Positions 1-9,054 of a stretch of DNA of 64,000 bases are shown piece by piece; position 1 is the first letter of the stretch, and every line of letters begins with the position of its first letter. This DNA is from Marinibium conchae (GTDB lineage: Bacteria > Pseudomonadota > Gammaproteobacteria > Enterobacterales > Alteromonadaceae): positions 1,818,040-1,882,039 of the forward strand of contig NZ_JADNRN010000001.1 in NCBI RefSeq assembly GCF_015595035.1. Direction: 5' to 3'. The notes beneath the pieces are model-generated. The model searched no databases. It had not been told where the DNA came from and saw only the letters and a list, made by a program, of their open reading frames with translations. The translations under genes were made by a program, and so were the position numbers.

Positions 1-68
1 CTCAAGCAGAGGGCATTAACGCCAATACCGTTCTGGACGACATATTGAAGCTTGTTCCCGTTGGATAA
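1..68 (+). CDS. MoxR-family AAA+ ATPase, C-terminal end (partial)
   Basis: Only the last 21 codons are in the window; the open frame runs from base 3 to the TAA at 66-68 and ends in DDILKLVPVG. That ending resembles the C-terminus of MoxR-type AAA+ ATPases, whose final helix commonly reads DDIL..VPVP. The gene following 18 bases later is a DUF58 protein, and MoxR-DUF58-VWA is the standard order of such clusters, which supports the call. MoxR ATPases are thought to act as chaperones that remodel or insert metals or cofactors with the VWA partners encoded downstream. The ATPase core is outside the window, so its motifs cannot be checked. Confidence 0.7.
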   Translation, partial: QAEGINANTVLDDILKLVPVG

Positions 69-86
69 TTATAAGCTAAGCAGCCT

Positions 87-1049
87 ATGAACACGAACAT
101 CCCAACTTGGCTTACAAAGTATCAAACTAATGGTGTCGATTTATCACTGCATGAACTCATGTTTTACCGAGGTCTATCGAGCCTGTTAAACCTGAGCCCA
201 AGCAGAGACATTGCTGGCGCGTTGTCTGGTGGCGAACGTCCTAAAATCAAAGGCCGAGGCATGGAATTTGACGAGGCCCGCCATTATCAACCTGGCGATG
301 ATATACGAAGCATAGACTGGCGCGTGACAGCGCGCACGGGTAAAACTCATACCAAGGTATTTCGAGAAGAACGCGAGCGCCCAGTATTCGTGTTCACTGA
401 CTTTAGTCAATCCATGTACTTTGGAACGACATTTTTGTGTAAATCCGTTCAAGCGGCACACTTGAGTTCGCTAATCACATGGAATGCAATTCAACGTGGC
501 GACAAAGTTGGCGGTCTCATTTTCAATAATGACAGTGATATGGAGCTTAAACCTAAAGCCCAAATGAAAAGCGCATTGAAGTTTATGCAAGCCTTAGTCG
601 ATACGCACTCACCAACTTTTAAAGTCACCCAGGTTGATTCGGAGCGTATTTTCGATAGCGCTATCGCTCGACTCAGACATATCGCCAAACCCGGAGCTTT
701 GGTATATTTGATTAGCGACTTCAATGCCTTGTCACCCAGTGCAATGGCTACTATCGGCCAAATAAATAGGTACTGTGAGGTCAAAGCTATGTTGGTTAAT
801 GACCCCATGGAAACGACTTTGCCAGAATCGAATAGCAAACAGAAGCTTAGCATCACCAACGGCATCAAAAGACAGTTGGTAAACTTAGGTGAAACTAAAA
901 CGAATATAGATTATGCGAGCAAACAGGCAAAACATTTAGGCGCAATAAAAGATGCCTTTGACAAATACGCTATACCACTTAGAGTCGTGAGCGCAGGAAT
1001 GCCGCTCGAATTACAATTAACAAACCGTGATATGGGGGAAGCTTTGTAA
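87..1049 (+). CDS. DUF58 domain-containing protein
   Basis: A 320-residue protein of the DUF58 family. The hallmark stretch is present at about residues 55-80: an R-x-Y-x-PGDD-x-R-x-IDW segment followed by AR. The C-terminal half has a degenerate von Willebrand A fold, with TDFSQSM in the place of a MIDAS loop. DUF58 proteins almost always follow a MoxR ATPase and precede VWA membrane proteins, as here. Their biochemical role is unsettled; envelope stress or complex assembly is the usual suggestion. The stop codon overlaps the next start by one base (TAATG), so translation is probably coupled through the operon. No signal peptide is visible, so the protein is likely cytoplasmic. Confidence 0.88.
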   Translation: MNTNIPTWLTKYQTNGVDLSLHELMFYRGLSSLLNLSPSRDIAGALSGGERPKIKGRGMEFDEARHYQPGDDIRSIDWRVTARTGKTHTKVFREERERPVFVFTDFSQSMYFGTTFLCKSVQAAHLSSLITWNAIQRGDKVGGLIFNNDSDMELKPKAQMKSALKFMQALVDTHSPTFKVTQVDSERIFDSAIARLRHIAKPGALVYLISDFNALSPSAMATIGQINRYCEVKAMLVNDPMETTLPESNSKQKLSITNGIKRQLVNLGETKTNIDYASKQAKHLGAIKDAFDKYAIPLRVVSAGMPLELQLTNRDMGEAL

Positions 1050-1528
1050 TGCAAGCCGCTCAGAACCCGTTGTCTCAACTTGCAGATATTTCAACTGGTC
1101 AAAGCGTATCGTTGTGGCCTCTCGCCTGGGGGTGGTGGTTGCTTATTGCTATTGCCGTTAGTGTTTTCATTATTTCAGCCTGGCAGCTACAACGCTATGT
1201 TGCACGTCGACGAGTAAAACGCCTTGCGCTAAAAGCAATTAGCAAATTGGTTCCGGAGATACAGAGCACGGCAAAAGAGTTGCATGGAATATTGCGTTGG
1301 GCATGCATTCAGTATTTTCCTGAGCATAATGTTGCTAGCCTGTATGGTGAAAAATGGGCACAATTTTTATCCAGCCAAGTGGCAACTCAAGCTGTGGTAT
1401 CGGATATTGTCACTTTGGAAAAAGACTTATATCGCACTAGCGGTGATGCCGCTAGTAGGAAAAACATCAAGGCGGTTGAAGCCTGGATAAAAGCAGCCTT
1501 ACCTCCGAAGGGAGAAAGACATGTTTGA
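1049..1528 (+). CDS. DUF4381 domain-containing membrane protein
   Basis: A 159-residue protein with one clear transmembrane helix near residues 26-45 (WWLLIAIAVSVFIISAW) and a basic, then helical cytoplasmic tail. The N-terminal NPLSQLADI segment and the single TM helix match DUF4381, a small protein regularly found between DUF58 and VWA genes in MoxR clusters. It overlaps the previous gene by one base and the next by eight. The function is unknown; the context suggests a membrane subunit of the Bat-type complex. The family assignment rests on context and architecture more than on a diagnostic motif. Confidence 0.75.
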   Translation: MQAAQNPLSQLADISTGQSVSLWPLAWGWWLLIAIAVSVFIISAWQLQRYVARRRVKRLALKAISKLVPEIQSTAKELHGILRWACIQYFPEHNVASLYGEKWAQFLSSQVATQAVVSDIVTLEKDLYRTSGDAASRKNIKAVEAWIKAALPPKGERHV

Positions 1529-2549
1529 ATTTGCTTGGCCTTACTTATTTCTTATTTTGCCACTACCCTTGTTATTTTATTTTTTGCTACCGAGCAAACA
1601 GCAAGGTGAATCTGCGGCCTTGCTAGTGCCAAGCTACCTCGACATTGGTGATGCTAGCAGTCAATCGCAGTCCAACGGAAAAACAAAACTATTGGTGGCT
1701 AGCTTGATTTGGGCTCTTTTAGTGAGCGCTGCCGCTCGACCGCAATGGCTTGGCGAGCCAGTTTCTATTCCCAGCGAAGGAAGAGACCTTATGATTGCCG
1801 TCGACCTATCCGGTTCAATGAAGCTTGACGACATGCAAATAAATGGCAGAGCTGTCGATAGGCTCAGCATGACCAAATATGTGCTGGCAGATTTCATCGA
1901 GCGTCGCGTGGGCGACCGCCTAGGTTTAATATTGTTTGCTGACACTGCTTATTTGCAGGCTCCGCTAACGTTCGACCGTGACACCGTGGGGACTTTGCTA
2001 AATGAGGCAGTTATCGGCCTAGTCGGCGAAAAAACAGCCATTGGAGATGCTATAGGGTTAGCAGTAAAACGCTTTGACGATAAAGAAACGTCGAATCGGG
2101 TACTTATCTTGCTCACCGATGGTCAAAATACCGCGGGCAATCTGCGTCCAGAATTGGCAAAAGAGTTAGCAGTTGATAAAAACGTAACTATTTATACGAT
2201 TGGTGTGGGCGCCGAAGAGATCGTAATGAACAGCTTATTTGGAAGGCGTACTTACAATCCCTCTCAAGACCTCGACGAAAAGTTGTTAACTGATCTAGCA
2301 AAGAGTACCGGAGGCCAGTACTTTCGGGCTCGCGATGCTCAAGAAATGCAAACCATTTATGAAATGCTTGATCAGCTCGAACCGATTCAAGGCGAGGGGC
2401 AAACTCTTCGACCTCTCACAGCCTTATTCTATTTACCTTTGATGCTAGCGGTCGCTTTGGTGTTTCTGCACATAGTGATTTATCTATTCAAACAATCACT
2501 TGGCTCTTACAGCAGGTCCAAAGCAGCTCAAGAGGAAACACTATCGTGA
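1521..2549 (+). CDS. VWA domain membrane protein (BatA-like)
   Basis: A 342-residue protein with an N-terminal hydrophobic segment (about 5-24), a second near 58-72, a von Willebrand factor A domain from about residue 88, and a C-terminal TM helix near 305-325. The MIDAS metal-binding loop is intact as DLSGSM at residues 95-100, and a TDGQN segment supplies the later acidic ligand. This is the BatA/aerotolerance type of VWA protein, anchored in the inner membrane and thought to work with MoxR. The ATG follows a GGAGAAAG ribosome site and lies inside the end of the DUF4381 gene. Confidence 0.87.
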   Translation: MFEFAWPYLFLILPLPLLFYFLLPSKQQGESAALLVPSYLDIGDASSQSQSNGKTKLLVASLIWALLVSAAARPQWLGEPVSIPSEGRDLMIAVDLSGSMKLDDMQINGRAVDRLSMTKYVLADFIERRVGDRLGLILFADTAYLQAPLTFDRDTVGTLLNEAVIGLVGEKTAIGDAIGLAVKRFDDKETSNRVLILLTDGQNTAGNLRPELAKELAVDKNVTIYTIGVGAEEIVMNSLFGRRTYNPSQDLDEKLLTDLAKSTGGQYFRARDAQEMQTIYEMLDQLEPIQGEGQTLRPLTALFYLPLMLAVALVFLHIVIYLFKQSLGSYSRSKAAQEETLS

Positions 2550-4561
2550 TTGATTGGCAAGCTTTTCACTTCATACGACCCGAGTGGCTATGGTTAATCC
2601 CATTTGCCCTGCTTTGCGTGTTAGTGTTGTTAAAAGTAAACGCTAGGCGAAGTGGCTGGCAAAACATTGTATCTAGCCACTTGTATCAACGTTTAGTTAT
2701 TTCAAACGACAAAAAAGCGAGTACTGCGCCCTTCTACATATTGGCATTCTCTCTCACTGTTGCTGCCCTCGCGTTGGCCGGGCCTACTTGGCAAAAGCTT
2801 CCGCAACCTGTCTATCAGGTCGACACGGGGAAAGTCATTGTCTTAGACATGTCCATGTCGATGCGGGCAACTGATTTACAACCCAACCGACTCAGTAGAG
2901 CCAAGTTTAAGACTATCGATTTACTGAACAGTATTGAAGATGGAGAGGTAGGACTCGTTGTTTATGCTGGCGACGCGTTTACGGTTAGTCCATTAACCTC
3001 TGATGCTAATAATATTACGACCTTGGTTCCTTCATTGAGGCCAGAAATTATGCCACTTCCGGGAAGTGACCCGTATTTTGCTTTCGAAGAAGCAGAGCGT
3101 TTGTTGACTGCTGCAGGCTACGCTAAAGGCGAAATTTATTGGATAACAGATGGTATAGAGCCAGAAGATGTAGAAGAATTACGAGATTTTGTAAGTAAAT
3201 CATCATACCGTTATTCGGTGCTAGGTGTCGGCTCCAAAACAGGCGCACCTATAAAGTTAGAAGACGGTAGTTTTTTAAAGGACACGCAAGGAAACATCGT
3301 GTTGCCCTCATTGCGAAGCGACCTTATCGAACAGGTACTGGGCACAACAGTGGGACGCTATACACCGATTCAAAGTGACGATAGTGATATCAAAAACATG
3401 ATATTCGACCCCTTGTTACTCGACCAGAATCAAGTTAATGACGAAGTATTAGGTCAAGGCGATCAGTGGCAAGATATGGGCATCTATTTGGTGCTATTGC
3501 TACTTCCATTTGCAGCCTATGCTTTCCGCCGCGGCGTACTCGTGGTGTTAGTTGCGGCCATATTCATCGTTCCACAAGAACCCGCATACGCAAATAGCGA
3601 GCAAACTAGCGAAACAGAAGTGGTGGCGAACGAGAGCGAGAGCGCTTCTTGGTATTCACGTATATTTAAAAATGCCAACCAAAAAGGTTTACAATTTTTT
3701 GAGGAGAAAAACTACCGTAAAGCCGCTACTGAGTTTGAAGACCCAATGTGGAAAGGCTCTGCACTTTATAAAAACCAAGACTATGAGGCTGCATTGCAAG
3801 AATTTGAAAAGGTGCCTGGCGCAGAGTCTCTTTATAACCAAGGCAATACGCTTGCGCAACTAGGTAAGTTGCAAGAAGCAATCGACAAGTATGATGCCGC
3901 GTTAACACTTCATGCCGGACATGCGAACGCAATAAAAAATAAGAAAATAATAGAAGATTTGCTGAAACAACAGCAAGAGCAGGAGAATCAGTCTGATAGT
4001 CAAGAACAAGATCAGGGCGATTCAGGTGAGTCTCAAGACTCACAAGACAGCCAGAGCCAAAACGGAGAAAATGGCGAAAAGAGCGAGAACAGCGAGAACA
4101 GCGAGAACAGCGAATCATCTGAACAATCTGGAAACAATAATGCCAGCGCTAACGAGCAACAGCCAGAGTCTGAGGGCAGCGAACAAAGCGATAGTCAAAA
4201 CGCTGAAAACAGCGGGCAACGGGAAGAAGCTGAATCGCAGCAGCAAGAAGTAAGCAAAAACACTGAGGCGGACGAGCAGGATGCGCCGAATCGCAATGAC
4301 GAACAACAGTCATCGGCTCAAGATCCTCAACAAAGTCCAGATAAGGAGCAAACCGACGAAACTAAGGAGCAATTGTCTGCGGTTCAGAAACTGGCTGAAG
4401 AAGACATGACACCAGAACAACGAGAACAAGCTCAACGCATGCAAATGCTGATGAATAAAGTACCAGATGACCCCGCTTTTTTATTAAAACAAAAAATGCT
4501 TCTGGAATCACAAAAGCGCCGTCGCGAAAGAATTAGTCGCCCCAACAAGAAGGATTGGTAA
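2546..4561 (+). CDS. VWA and TPR domain membrane protein (BatB/BatC-like fusion)
   Basis: A 671-residue protein that starts with GTG; the GTGA overlaps the preceding stop. Two N-terminal hydrophobic segments are followed by a VWA domain whose MIDAS is D101-S103-S105. TM segments near 310-345 follow, then a TPR-like region at about 380-475 with the typical ALYNKGNTLAQLGK pattern. The last ~190 residues are an extremely Q/E/S/N-rich low-complexity tail including SEN repeats. This architecture equals BatB plus BatC of Bacteroidetes Bat operons fused in one chain, common in gammaproteobacteria. The tail is probably disordered and periplasmic or cytoplasmic; topology cannot be settled here. Confidence 0.85.
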   Translation: MIDWQAFHFIRPEWLWLIPFALLCVLVLLKVNARRSGWQNIVSSHLYQRLVISNDKKASTAPFYILAFSLTVAALALAGPTWQKLPQPVYQVDTGKVIVLDMSMSMRATDLQPNRLSRAKFKTIDLLNSIEDGEVGLVVYAGDAFTVSPLTSDANNITTLVPSLRPEIMPLPGSDPYFAFEEAERLLTAAGYAKGEIYWITDGIEPEDVEELRDFVSKSSYRYSVLGVGSKTGAPIKLEDGSFLKDTQGNIVLPSLRSDLIEQVLGTTVGRYTPIQSDDSDIKNMIFDPLLLDQNQVNDEVLGQGDQWQDMGIYLVLLLLPFAAYAFRRGVLVVLVAAIFIVPQEPAYANSEQTSETEVVANESESASWYSRIFKNANQKGLQFFEEKNYRKAATEFEDPMWKGSALYKNQDYEAALQEFEKVPGAESLYNQGNTLAQLGKLQEAIDKYDAALTLHAGHANAIKNKKIIEDLLKQQQEQENQSDSQEQDQGDSGESQDSQDSQSQNGENGEKSENSENSENSESSEQSGNNNASANEQQPESEGSEQSDSQNAENSGQREEAESQQQEVSKNTEADEQDAPNRNDEQQSSAQDPQQSPDKEQTDETKEQLSAVQKLAEEDMTPEQREQAQRMQMLMNKVPDDPAFLLKQKMLLESQKRRRERISRPNKKDW

Positions 4562-4563
4562 AA

Positions 4564-6312
4564 ATGAAATACAACATAAGACTGCTTGGCAGCTTAGTTG
4601 CTTTTTTTACGCTTGTTATGTCGCCAAGCATACACGCTCAAGTTACCGACTTACGTGTTTCTGTCGATAAAAACCCCATGCTAATTGATGAAGCAGTGCA
4701 ATTAATAGTCACTGCTCAAGGTTCGCCATCATCCAATCAGCTTGATTTAAGTATGCTTGAAAAAGACTTTAGATTATCAAGTACCTCGGTGAGTCAGGCT
4801 AGTCGCTCAATTAATTTTCAAACCACAAAAACAACAACGTGGGTAACGCAATTATTTCCGAAAACAACAGGCACTTTCACCATACCGTCACTGACCGTAG
4901 ATGGTAAAACAAGCGATCCTATCAGACTACGTGTGCTACCTGTGAGTGCCGCTCAAGGTGCTGCGCCGCGGGATTTTTTCATTACCGCCGAAGTTGACAT
5001 GGACGAGGTATATCTACAACAACAAATAAAATATACAGCCAAGCTTTTTATGCGCCAGAACATTCAAAGAGGCAGTATACAGGCACCAGAGTTAGCCGAT
5101 GCGATCATAAAACAGGTTGGCGAAGACAAAGAGTATGAAGACCTTAAAGATGGCGTAAGATACAGAGTTATTGAGCGCACTTTTGCAATCATCCCACAAC
5201 AAAGCGGCGCATTTACTATTGATGGCGTTGTTTTCCAAGGCGAAGTAGTAACCGACTCAAGACAGTCCTTTGGTTTTATCAGCAGAACTAAGCCAATAAA
5301 TCGTATTTCACCTAACATAGCGCTAACGGTGCTGCCTATACCTGAAGATTACCAAGCTCATTGGCTTCCGAGTGAGTTTGTAGAGTTGAGTGAAGAATGG
5401 CAAAAACAACCTAGCGAATTTATCGTCGGTCAGCCTATCACCCGCACCATTACCCTCACGGCAGCGGGCTTAGTAGAAGAGCAGCTCCCTGAATTGCAAA
5501 GTGTCTATCCGCCCGACTTTAAAACTTACCCAGATCAAGCCAAGACTGTAACAGTAGACAGAAATGGCATGTTATTCGCTCAAAAAGTGCAAAGTGAAGC
5601 AATCATCCCAAATAGGCCAGGCACCTTTGTTATTGGCGAAACGAAAGTAGCTTGGTTTAATGTCGTCACCAAACAAACAGAATATGCCGTATTACCTGCT
5701 AGAAGTGTTACCGTCAAAGCAGCAGACGGCAACAGCCAAGATAGTACAACAGCCATTTCCGATAGCAATATTAAACCCAGCAGCGTCGACACCATACCCA
5801 TCAAAAATACAACTTCGCCGACGCAAGTAAAGGGTTTAGACTGGCTACACATCACACTCGCCTTACTTTGGTTAGCGACTGTAGTGGTATTTGCGCTCGT
5901 TCTATTTAAGGACAAGTCTGCTAGACCTCAAAAACAAATAAACCCTACCCCTGAAACCAACGAACAGAAACTCTGGTTACAAGTCAGAAAATCCATTTCC
6001 TTAGGTAATCATCAGCATACAAACCAACTATTAAAAGAATGGCTAGGCATATTAGGTGGGCACAAAGTTCAATCAATTAATCAAGCCTTGTCTGCAATGA
6101 AAGCAGACAAGGCGGCTGCAGCCTTTAATCAATGGGTTAATAGTTTTTATGGTGAAAATGGCCTTGCACATAAAGGTAGTGTGCAACAAGGCGGCGGGCA
6201 ACAAGACAGTGCACAACAAGTATTGATTAGTGCGCTAGAAGACTATCGCAATCAGGCTCTAGCTTCGCTGCGAGAGAAACAAACTAATATACAGCTTTAC
6301 CCGAGCAGCTAG
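4564..6312 (+). CDS. batD: BatD-like protein with C-terminal membrane anchor
   Basis: A 582-residue exported protein. I take the ATG at 4564 as start because it follows AAGAAGGA at a normal distance; the in-frame TTG at 4555 lies inside that ribosome site. An N-terminal signal peptide ends near IHAQ (about residue 26). The body has repeated beta-sandwich segments with the V..NP...E.V.L..... pattern of BatD (oxygen tolerance family). A TM helix follows near 425-447 (LHITLALLWLATVVVFALVLF), then a cytoplasmic tail of about 130 residues. It closes the MoxR/Bat operon. The role is presumed to be a periplasmic partner of the VWA proteins; direct biochemical function is unknown. Confidence 0.85.
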   Translation: MKYNIRLLGSLVAFFTLVMSPSIHAQVTDLRVSVDKNPMLIDEAVQLIVTAQGSPSSNQLDLSMLEKDFRLSSTSVSQASRSINFQTTKTTTWVTQLFPKTTGTFTIPSLTVDGKTSDPIRLRVLPVSAAQGAAPRDFFITAEVDMDEVYLQQQIKYTAKLFMRQNIQRGSIQAPELADAIIKQVGEDKEYEDLKDGVRYRVIERTFAIIPQQSGAFTIDGVVFQGEVVTDSRQSFGFISRTKPINRISPNIALTVLPIPEDYQAHWLPSEFVELSEEWQKQPSEFIVGQPITRTITLTAAGLVEEQLPELQSVYPPDFKTYPDQAKTVTVDRNGMLFAQKVQSEAIIPNRPGTFVIGETKVAWFNVVTKQTEYAVLPARSVTVKAADGNSQDSTTAISDSNIKPSSVDTIPIKNTTSPTQVKGLDWLHITLALLWLATVVVFALVLFKDKSARPQKQINPTPETNEQKLWLQVRKSISLGNHQHTNQLLKEWLGILGGHKVQSINQALSAMKADKAAAAFNQWVNSFYGENGLAHKGSVQQGGGQQDSAQQVLISALEDYRNQALASLREKQTNIQLYPSS

Positions 6313-6466
6313 TTCGTGCAAAACAATGCAAGGAGCCATACGAACTCAAAAAGTCGGCATGGTAACAAAAAGTATACAAAGTAATTTTATCACTAGTGGA
6401 CGGGGCGAATAGAATGCTCCTATACTAATGGTCATCAGTAATGGAATAGACGGTGAGTTCACAAAG

Positions 6467-8344
6467 ATGAAACAAAAATCAATAATAACGACAACAGCAA
6501 AAGTATTCGCAATTTCTAGCCTTGCGTTCGCGCTAGGTGCTTGTAGCCCTTCAGATGAAGAAAAAGTGACACAGGAAGGTCAATCGCTACAAACCGAGGC
6601 AGAACAAAAAGTAGTAGCACCTGCAAACGAGTCAGAGCGCTTAGCGCTGTTTTTTAAACAGAGTTACGAAACAGATCTTGCTCGCTCTCCAATGGCACAA
6701 AGCTATCAAGGCATCAAAACCGACTACGACAAATGGGGCGATTTTTCCGAAGCCGCAGCTGATGAAACTCGAGCGTTGATGGAAAAACGTTTAACGGATG
6801 CAAACAAGTTTAACACTTCCGAGCTTTCAGAATCTGAAAAATTAAGCCTAGAAATTTATAAGATCGATCTTGAGCGTAAACTCGCGAATGACGAGTTTCG
6901 CCACCACACCTACATCATGCATCAATTCAGAGCATGGCACACTACGGTGCCAAGTTTCCTGATAAATATTCACCGCATTTCTGATGTATCTGATGCTGAA
7001 GCTTACATCGCTAGGCTTCAAAAAGTGGACGCCCTCTTCGACCAAGTGATTGAACAATTAAAAATCAGACAAGACCTTGGCGTATATCCACCTAAGTGGG
7101 CTTATGACCAAATGATACAAGCATCGGCCAACGTCATTAAAGGAAATCCCTTTAATGAGAGCCCTGCTGATTCAACAATACTCAAAGACTTCAAAGAAAA
7201 ACTCAAAGCAATCGGTTTATCAAATGCAGAACAAGCAGGTTTACTTGCCGAAGCAAATGAAGCATTGCTTACCTCAGTTAAACCAGCTTACGAAAAATTG
7301 ATGCAAGCACTTAGCACTCAACGTTTACTTACACCTGAAGGCGATGGCGTATGGCGACTACCAAATGGCAGTGAGTGGTATCAAAATCGTTTAAATTGGT
7401 TCACCACTACCGAACTCAATGCCGAGGAAGTCCACAAGATTGGCTTAGAAAATGTGGAACGCATACATAATCAAATGCGCGACATTATGAAACAAGTAAA
7501 TTTCGACGGCACAATGCAAGAGTTTTTCTTATTCATGCGCAACGATGACCGCTTTTATTATGAGAACACCGACGAAGGTCGACAACGTTACATGACCGAG
7601 GCAAAAGATTACATTGATGCCATGGAAGCAAAACTCGATGATTATTTTGGTCTCAAACCACAAGCTAGAATGGTTGTGAAACGTGTTGAAGCGTTCAGAG
7701 AACAGTCTGCTGGTAAAGCATTCTACCAAAGCCCATCGAAAGATGGTTCTCGCCCTGGCACTTATTATGCGAACTTGTTTGATATGCGTAGCATGCCAAC
7801 TTATCAGATGGAAGCTCTTGCTTACCATGAAGGTATTCCTGGACACCACATGCAACGTGCGATTGCGCAAGAGCTTGATGGTATTCCAGAATTTCAGAAG
7901 TATGTGTCATTCACAGCCTACACTGAAGGTTGGGGGCTTTATACAGAAGAACTAGGTAAAGACATGGGCTTTTACACCGACCCGTACTCTGACTTTGGTC
8001 GTCTTGCTATGGAGTTATGGCGCGCATGTCGTTTAGTTGTCGACACTGGCATTCATGAAATGAAATGGAGTCGCGACAAAGCCATTAATTACTTAATTGA
8101 CAATACACCAAACCCAGAAGCCGATTCGATCAAGGCGATAGAGCGCTATATTGCTATGCCGGGTCAAGCGACTGCCTACATGATTGGTAAATTAAAGATT
8201 ATGGAGCTACGCGACCTAGCAAAATCAGAAATGGGCGATAAGTTCGATTACCGAGGTTTCCACGACACAATCTTAAAAGATGGGCCCGTGCCACTGACGC
8301 TTCTTGAAAAAAATGTGAAAAGCTGGATAGCAGCCAACAAATAA
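6467..8344 (+). CDS. DUF885 family lipoprotein, predicted metallopeptidase
   Basis: A 625-residue DUF885 protein. I choose the ATG at 6467 because it follows GGTGAG by 9 bases and gives a lipoprotein signal peptide ending in the lipobox LGAC with the lipidated cysteine at residue 26; an upstream in-frame ATG at 6428 would spoil the signal. The zinc-peptidase-like motif HEGIPGHH begins at H454, followed by TEGWGLYTEELG, both typical of the family. Members are usually annotated as putative peptidases of the envelope; substrates are not established. The gene stands alone, with a strong terminator directly after it. Confidence 0.88.
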   Translation: MKQKSIITTTAKVFAISSLAFALGACSPSDEEKVTQEGQSLQTEAEQKVVAPANESERLALFFKQSYETDLARSPMAQSYQGIKTDYDKWGDFSEAAADETRALMEKRLTDANKFNTSELSESEKLSLEIYKIDLERKLANDEFRHHTYIMHQFRAWHTTVPSFLINIHRISDVSDAEAYIARLQKVDALFDQVIEQLKIRQDLGVYPPKWAYDQMIQASANVIKGNPFNESPADSTILKDFKEKLKAIGLSNAEQAGLLAEANEALLTSVKPAYEKLMQALSTQRLLTPEGDGVWRLPNGSEWYQNRLNWFTTTELNAEEVHKIGLENVERIHNQMRDIMKQVNFDGTMQEFFLFMRNDDRFYYENTDEGRQRYMTEAKDYIDAMEAKLDDYFGLKPQARMVVKRVEAFREQSAGKAFYQSPSKDGSRPGTYYANLFDMRSMPTYQMEALAYHEGIPGHHMQRAIAQELDGIPEFQKYVSFTAYTEGWGLYTEELGKDMGFYTDPYSDFGRLAMELWRACRLVVDTGIHEMKWSRDKAINYLIDNTPNPEADSIKAIERYIAMPGQATAYMIGKLKIMELRDLAKSEMGDKFDYRGFHDTILKDGPVPLTLLEKNVKSWIAANK

Positions 8345-8360
8345 ATGCCGCTTACATGCA

Positions 8361-8396
8361 AGGTCGTGAAATGCTCGCAATTCACGACCTTTTTTT
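8361..8396 (+). terminator. Rho-independent terminator after the DUF885 gene
   Basis: A perfect 10-bp stem (AGGTCGTGAA / TTCACGACCT) with a 10-base loop is followed by six or more T residues. It lies 17 bases after the stop codon of the DUF885 lipoprotein gene and separates it from the sigma-factor operon. Confidence 0.9.
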
Positions 8397-8496
8397 GTGC
8401 TTGTTAACCCATCTCAAATGCAATCAACAAATGATATTCGAAGATCACCTGTAAATGTTCTATTCTGTGCCTAAGAAACAAAAAAGAAGAAATTTC

Positions 8497-9054
8497 ATGT
8501 TTTCGCGAAATAAAAAAGCAAGCTCATCGGTCTCTACTGACATGATGAAAAAACAAAAACGATATGAAGCTCTTGTGAAGGCACTCCATGCGGATATTTT
8601 TCGCTATGCGATGTGGTTGATCAAAGACAAAGCAATTGCCGAAGACGTAGTGCAGGAAACATTTTTGCGCGCTTGGAAATCACTTGATTCACTGAAGGAT
8701 GAGGCTGCCGCTAAGTCTTGGTTAATCACGATTTTGCGCAGAGAAAATGCGCGGCGCTTCGAACGTAAGCAGTTTGATTTAGTTGACATTGATGATGTTG
8801 CCGTACCTGATCCTAAGGATTTTGGTGATGTAACACTGGAGCACCGAGAACTTAGACGAATTATGTCAGGTTTAAGTGAAGAGTACCGAGAACCCCTAAT
8901 GATGCAGATACTGATGGGCTTTAGCGGCGACGAAATTGCTGAACAACTCAATTTAAACAAAAATACCGTTATGACTCGCCTTTTTAGAGCGCGTAACCAA
9001 ATTAGAGAAGCCTTAACTGGCGAGCAAACTACAGGAGCACAGGTAAATGGATGA
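8497..9054 (+). CDS. ECF-type RNA polymerase sigma factor
   Basis: A 185-residue sigma-70 family factor with only regions 2 and 4, hence ECF type. Region 2 includes DIFRYAMWL and AEDVVQETFLRAW; region 4 has the helix-turn-helix GDEIAEQLNLNKNTVMTRLFRAR. The ATG at 8497 has a purine-rich AGAAGAA upstream; 8455 (longer) and 8542 (shorter) are possible alternatives. The downstream gene overlaps by eight bases and encodes a DUF3379 membrane protein, the usual arrangement for a sigma factor and its membrane-bound anti-sigma partner. The inducing signal and regulon cannot be told from this window. Confidence 0.88.
   Translation: MFSRNKKASSSVSTDMMKKQKRYEALVKALHADIFRYAMWLIKDKAIAEDVVQETFLRAWKSLDSLKDEAAAKSWLITILRRENARRFERKQFDLVDIDDVAVPDPKDFGDVTLEHRELRRIMSGLSEEYREPLMMQILMGFSGDEIAEQLNLNKNTVMTRLFRARNQIREALTGEQTTGAQVNG

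Noticed and set aside
4555..4563. TTG start for BatD
   Set aside because: It lies inside the ribosome-binding sequence of the ATG at 4564, which gives a proper signal peptide.
6311..6346. Inverted repeat AGTTCGT / ACGAACT after batD as a terminator
   Set aside because: Only 7 bp with a 22-base loop and no T tract; too weak to list.
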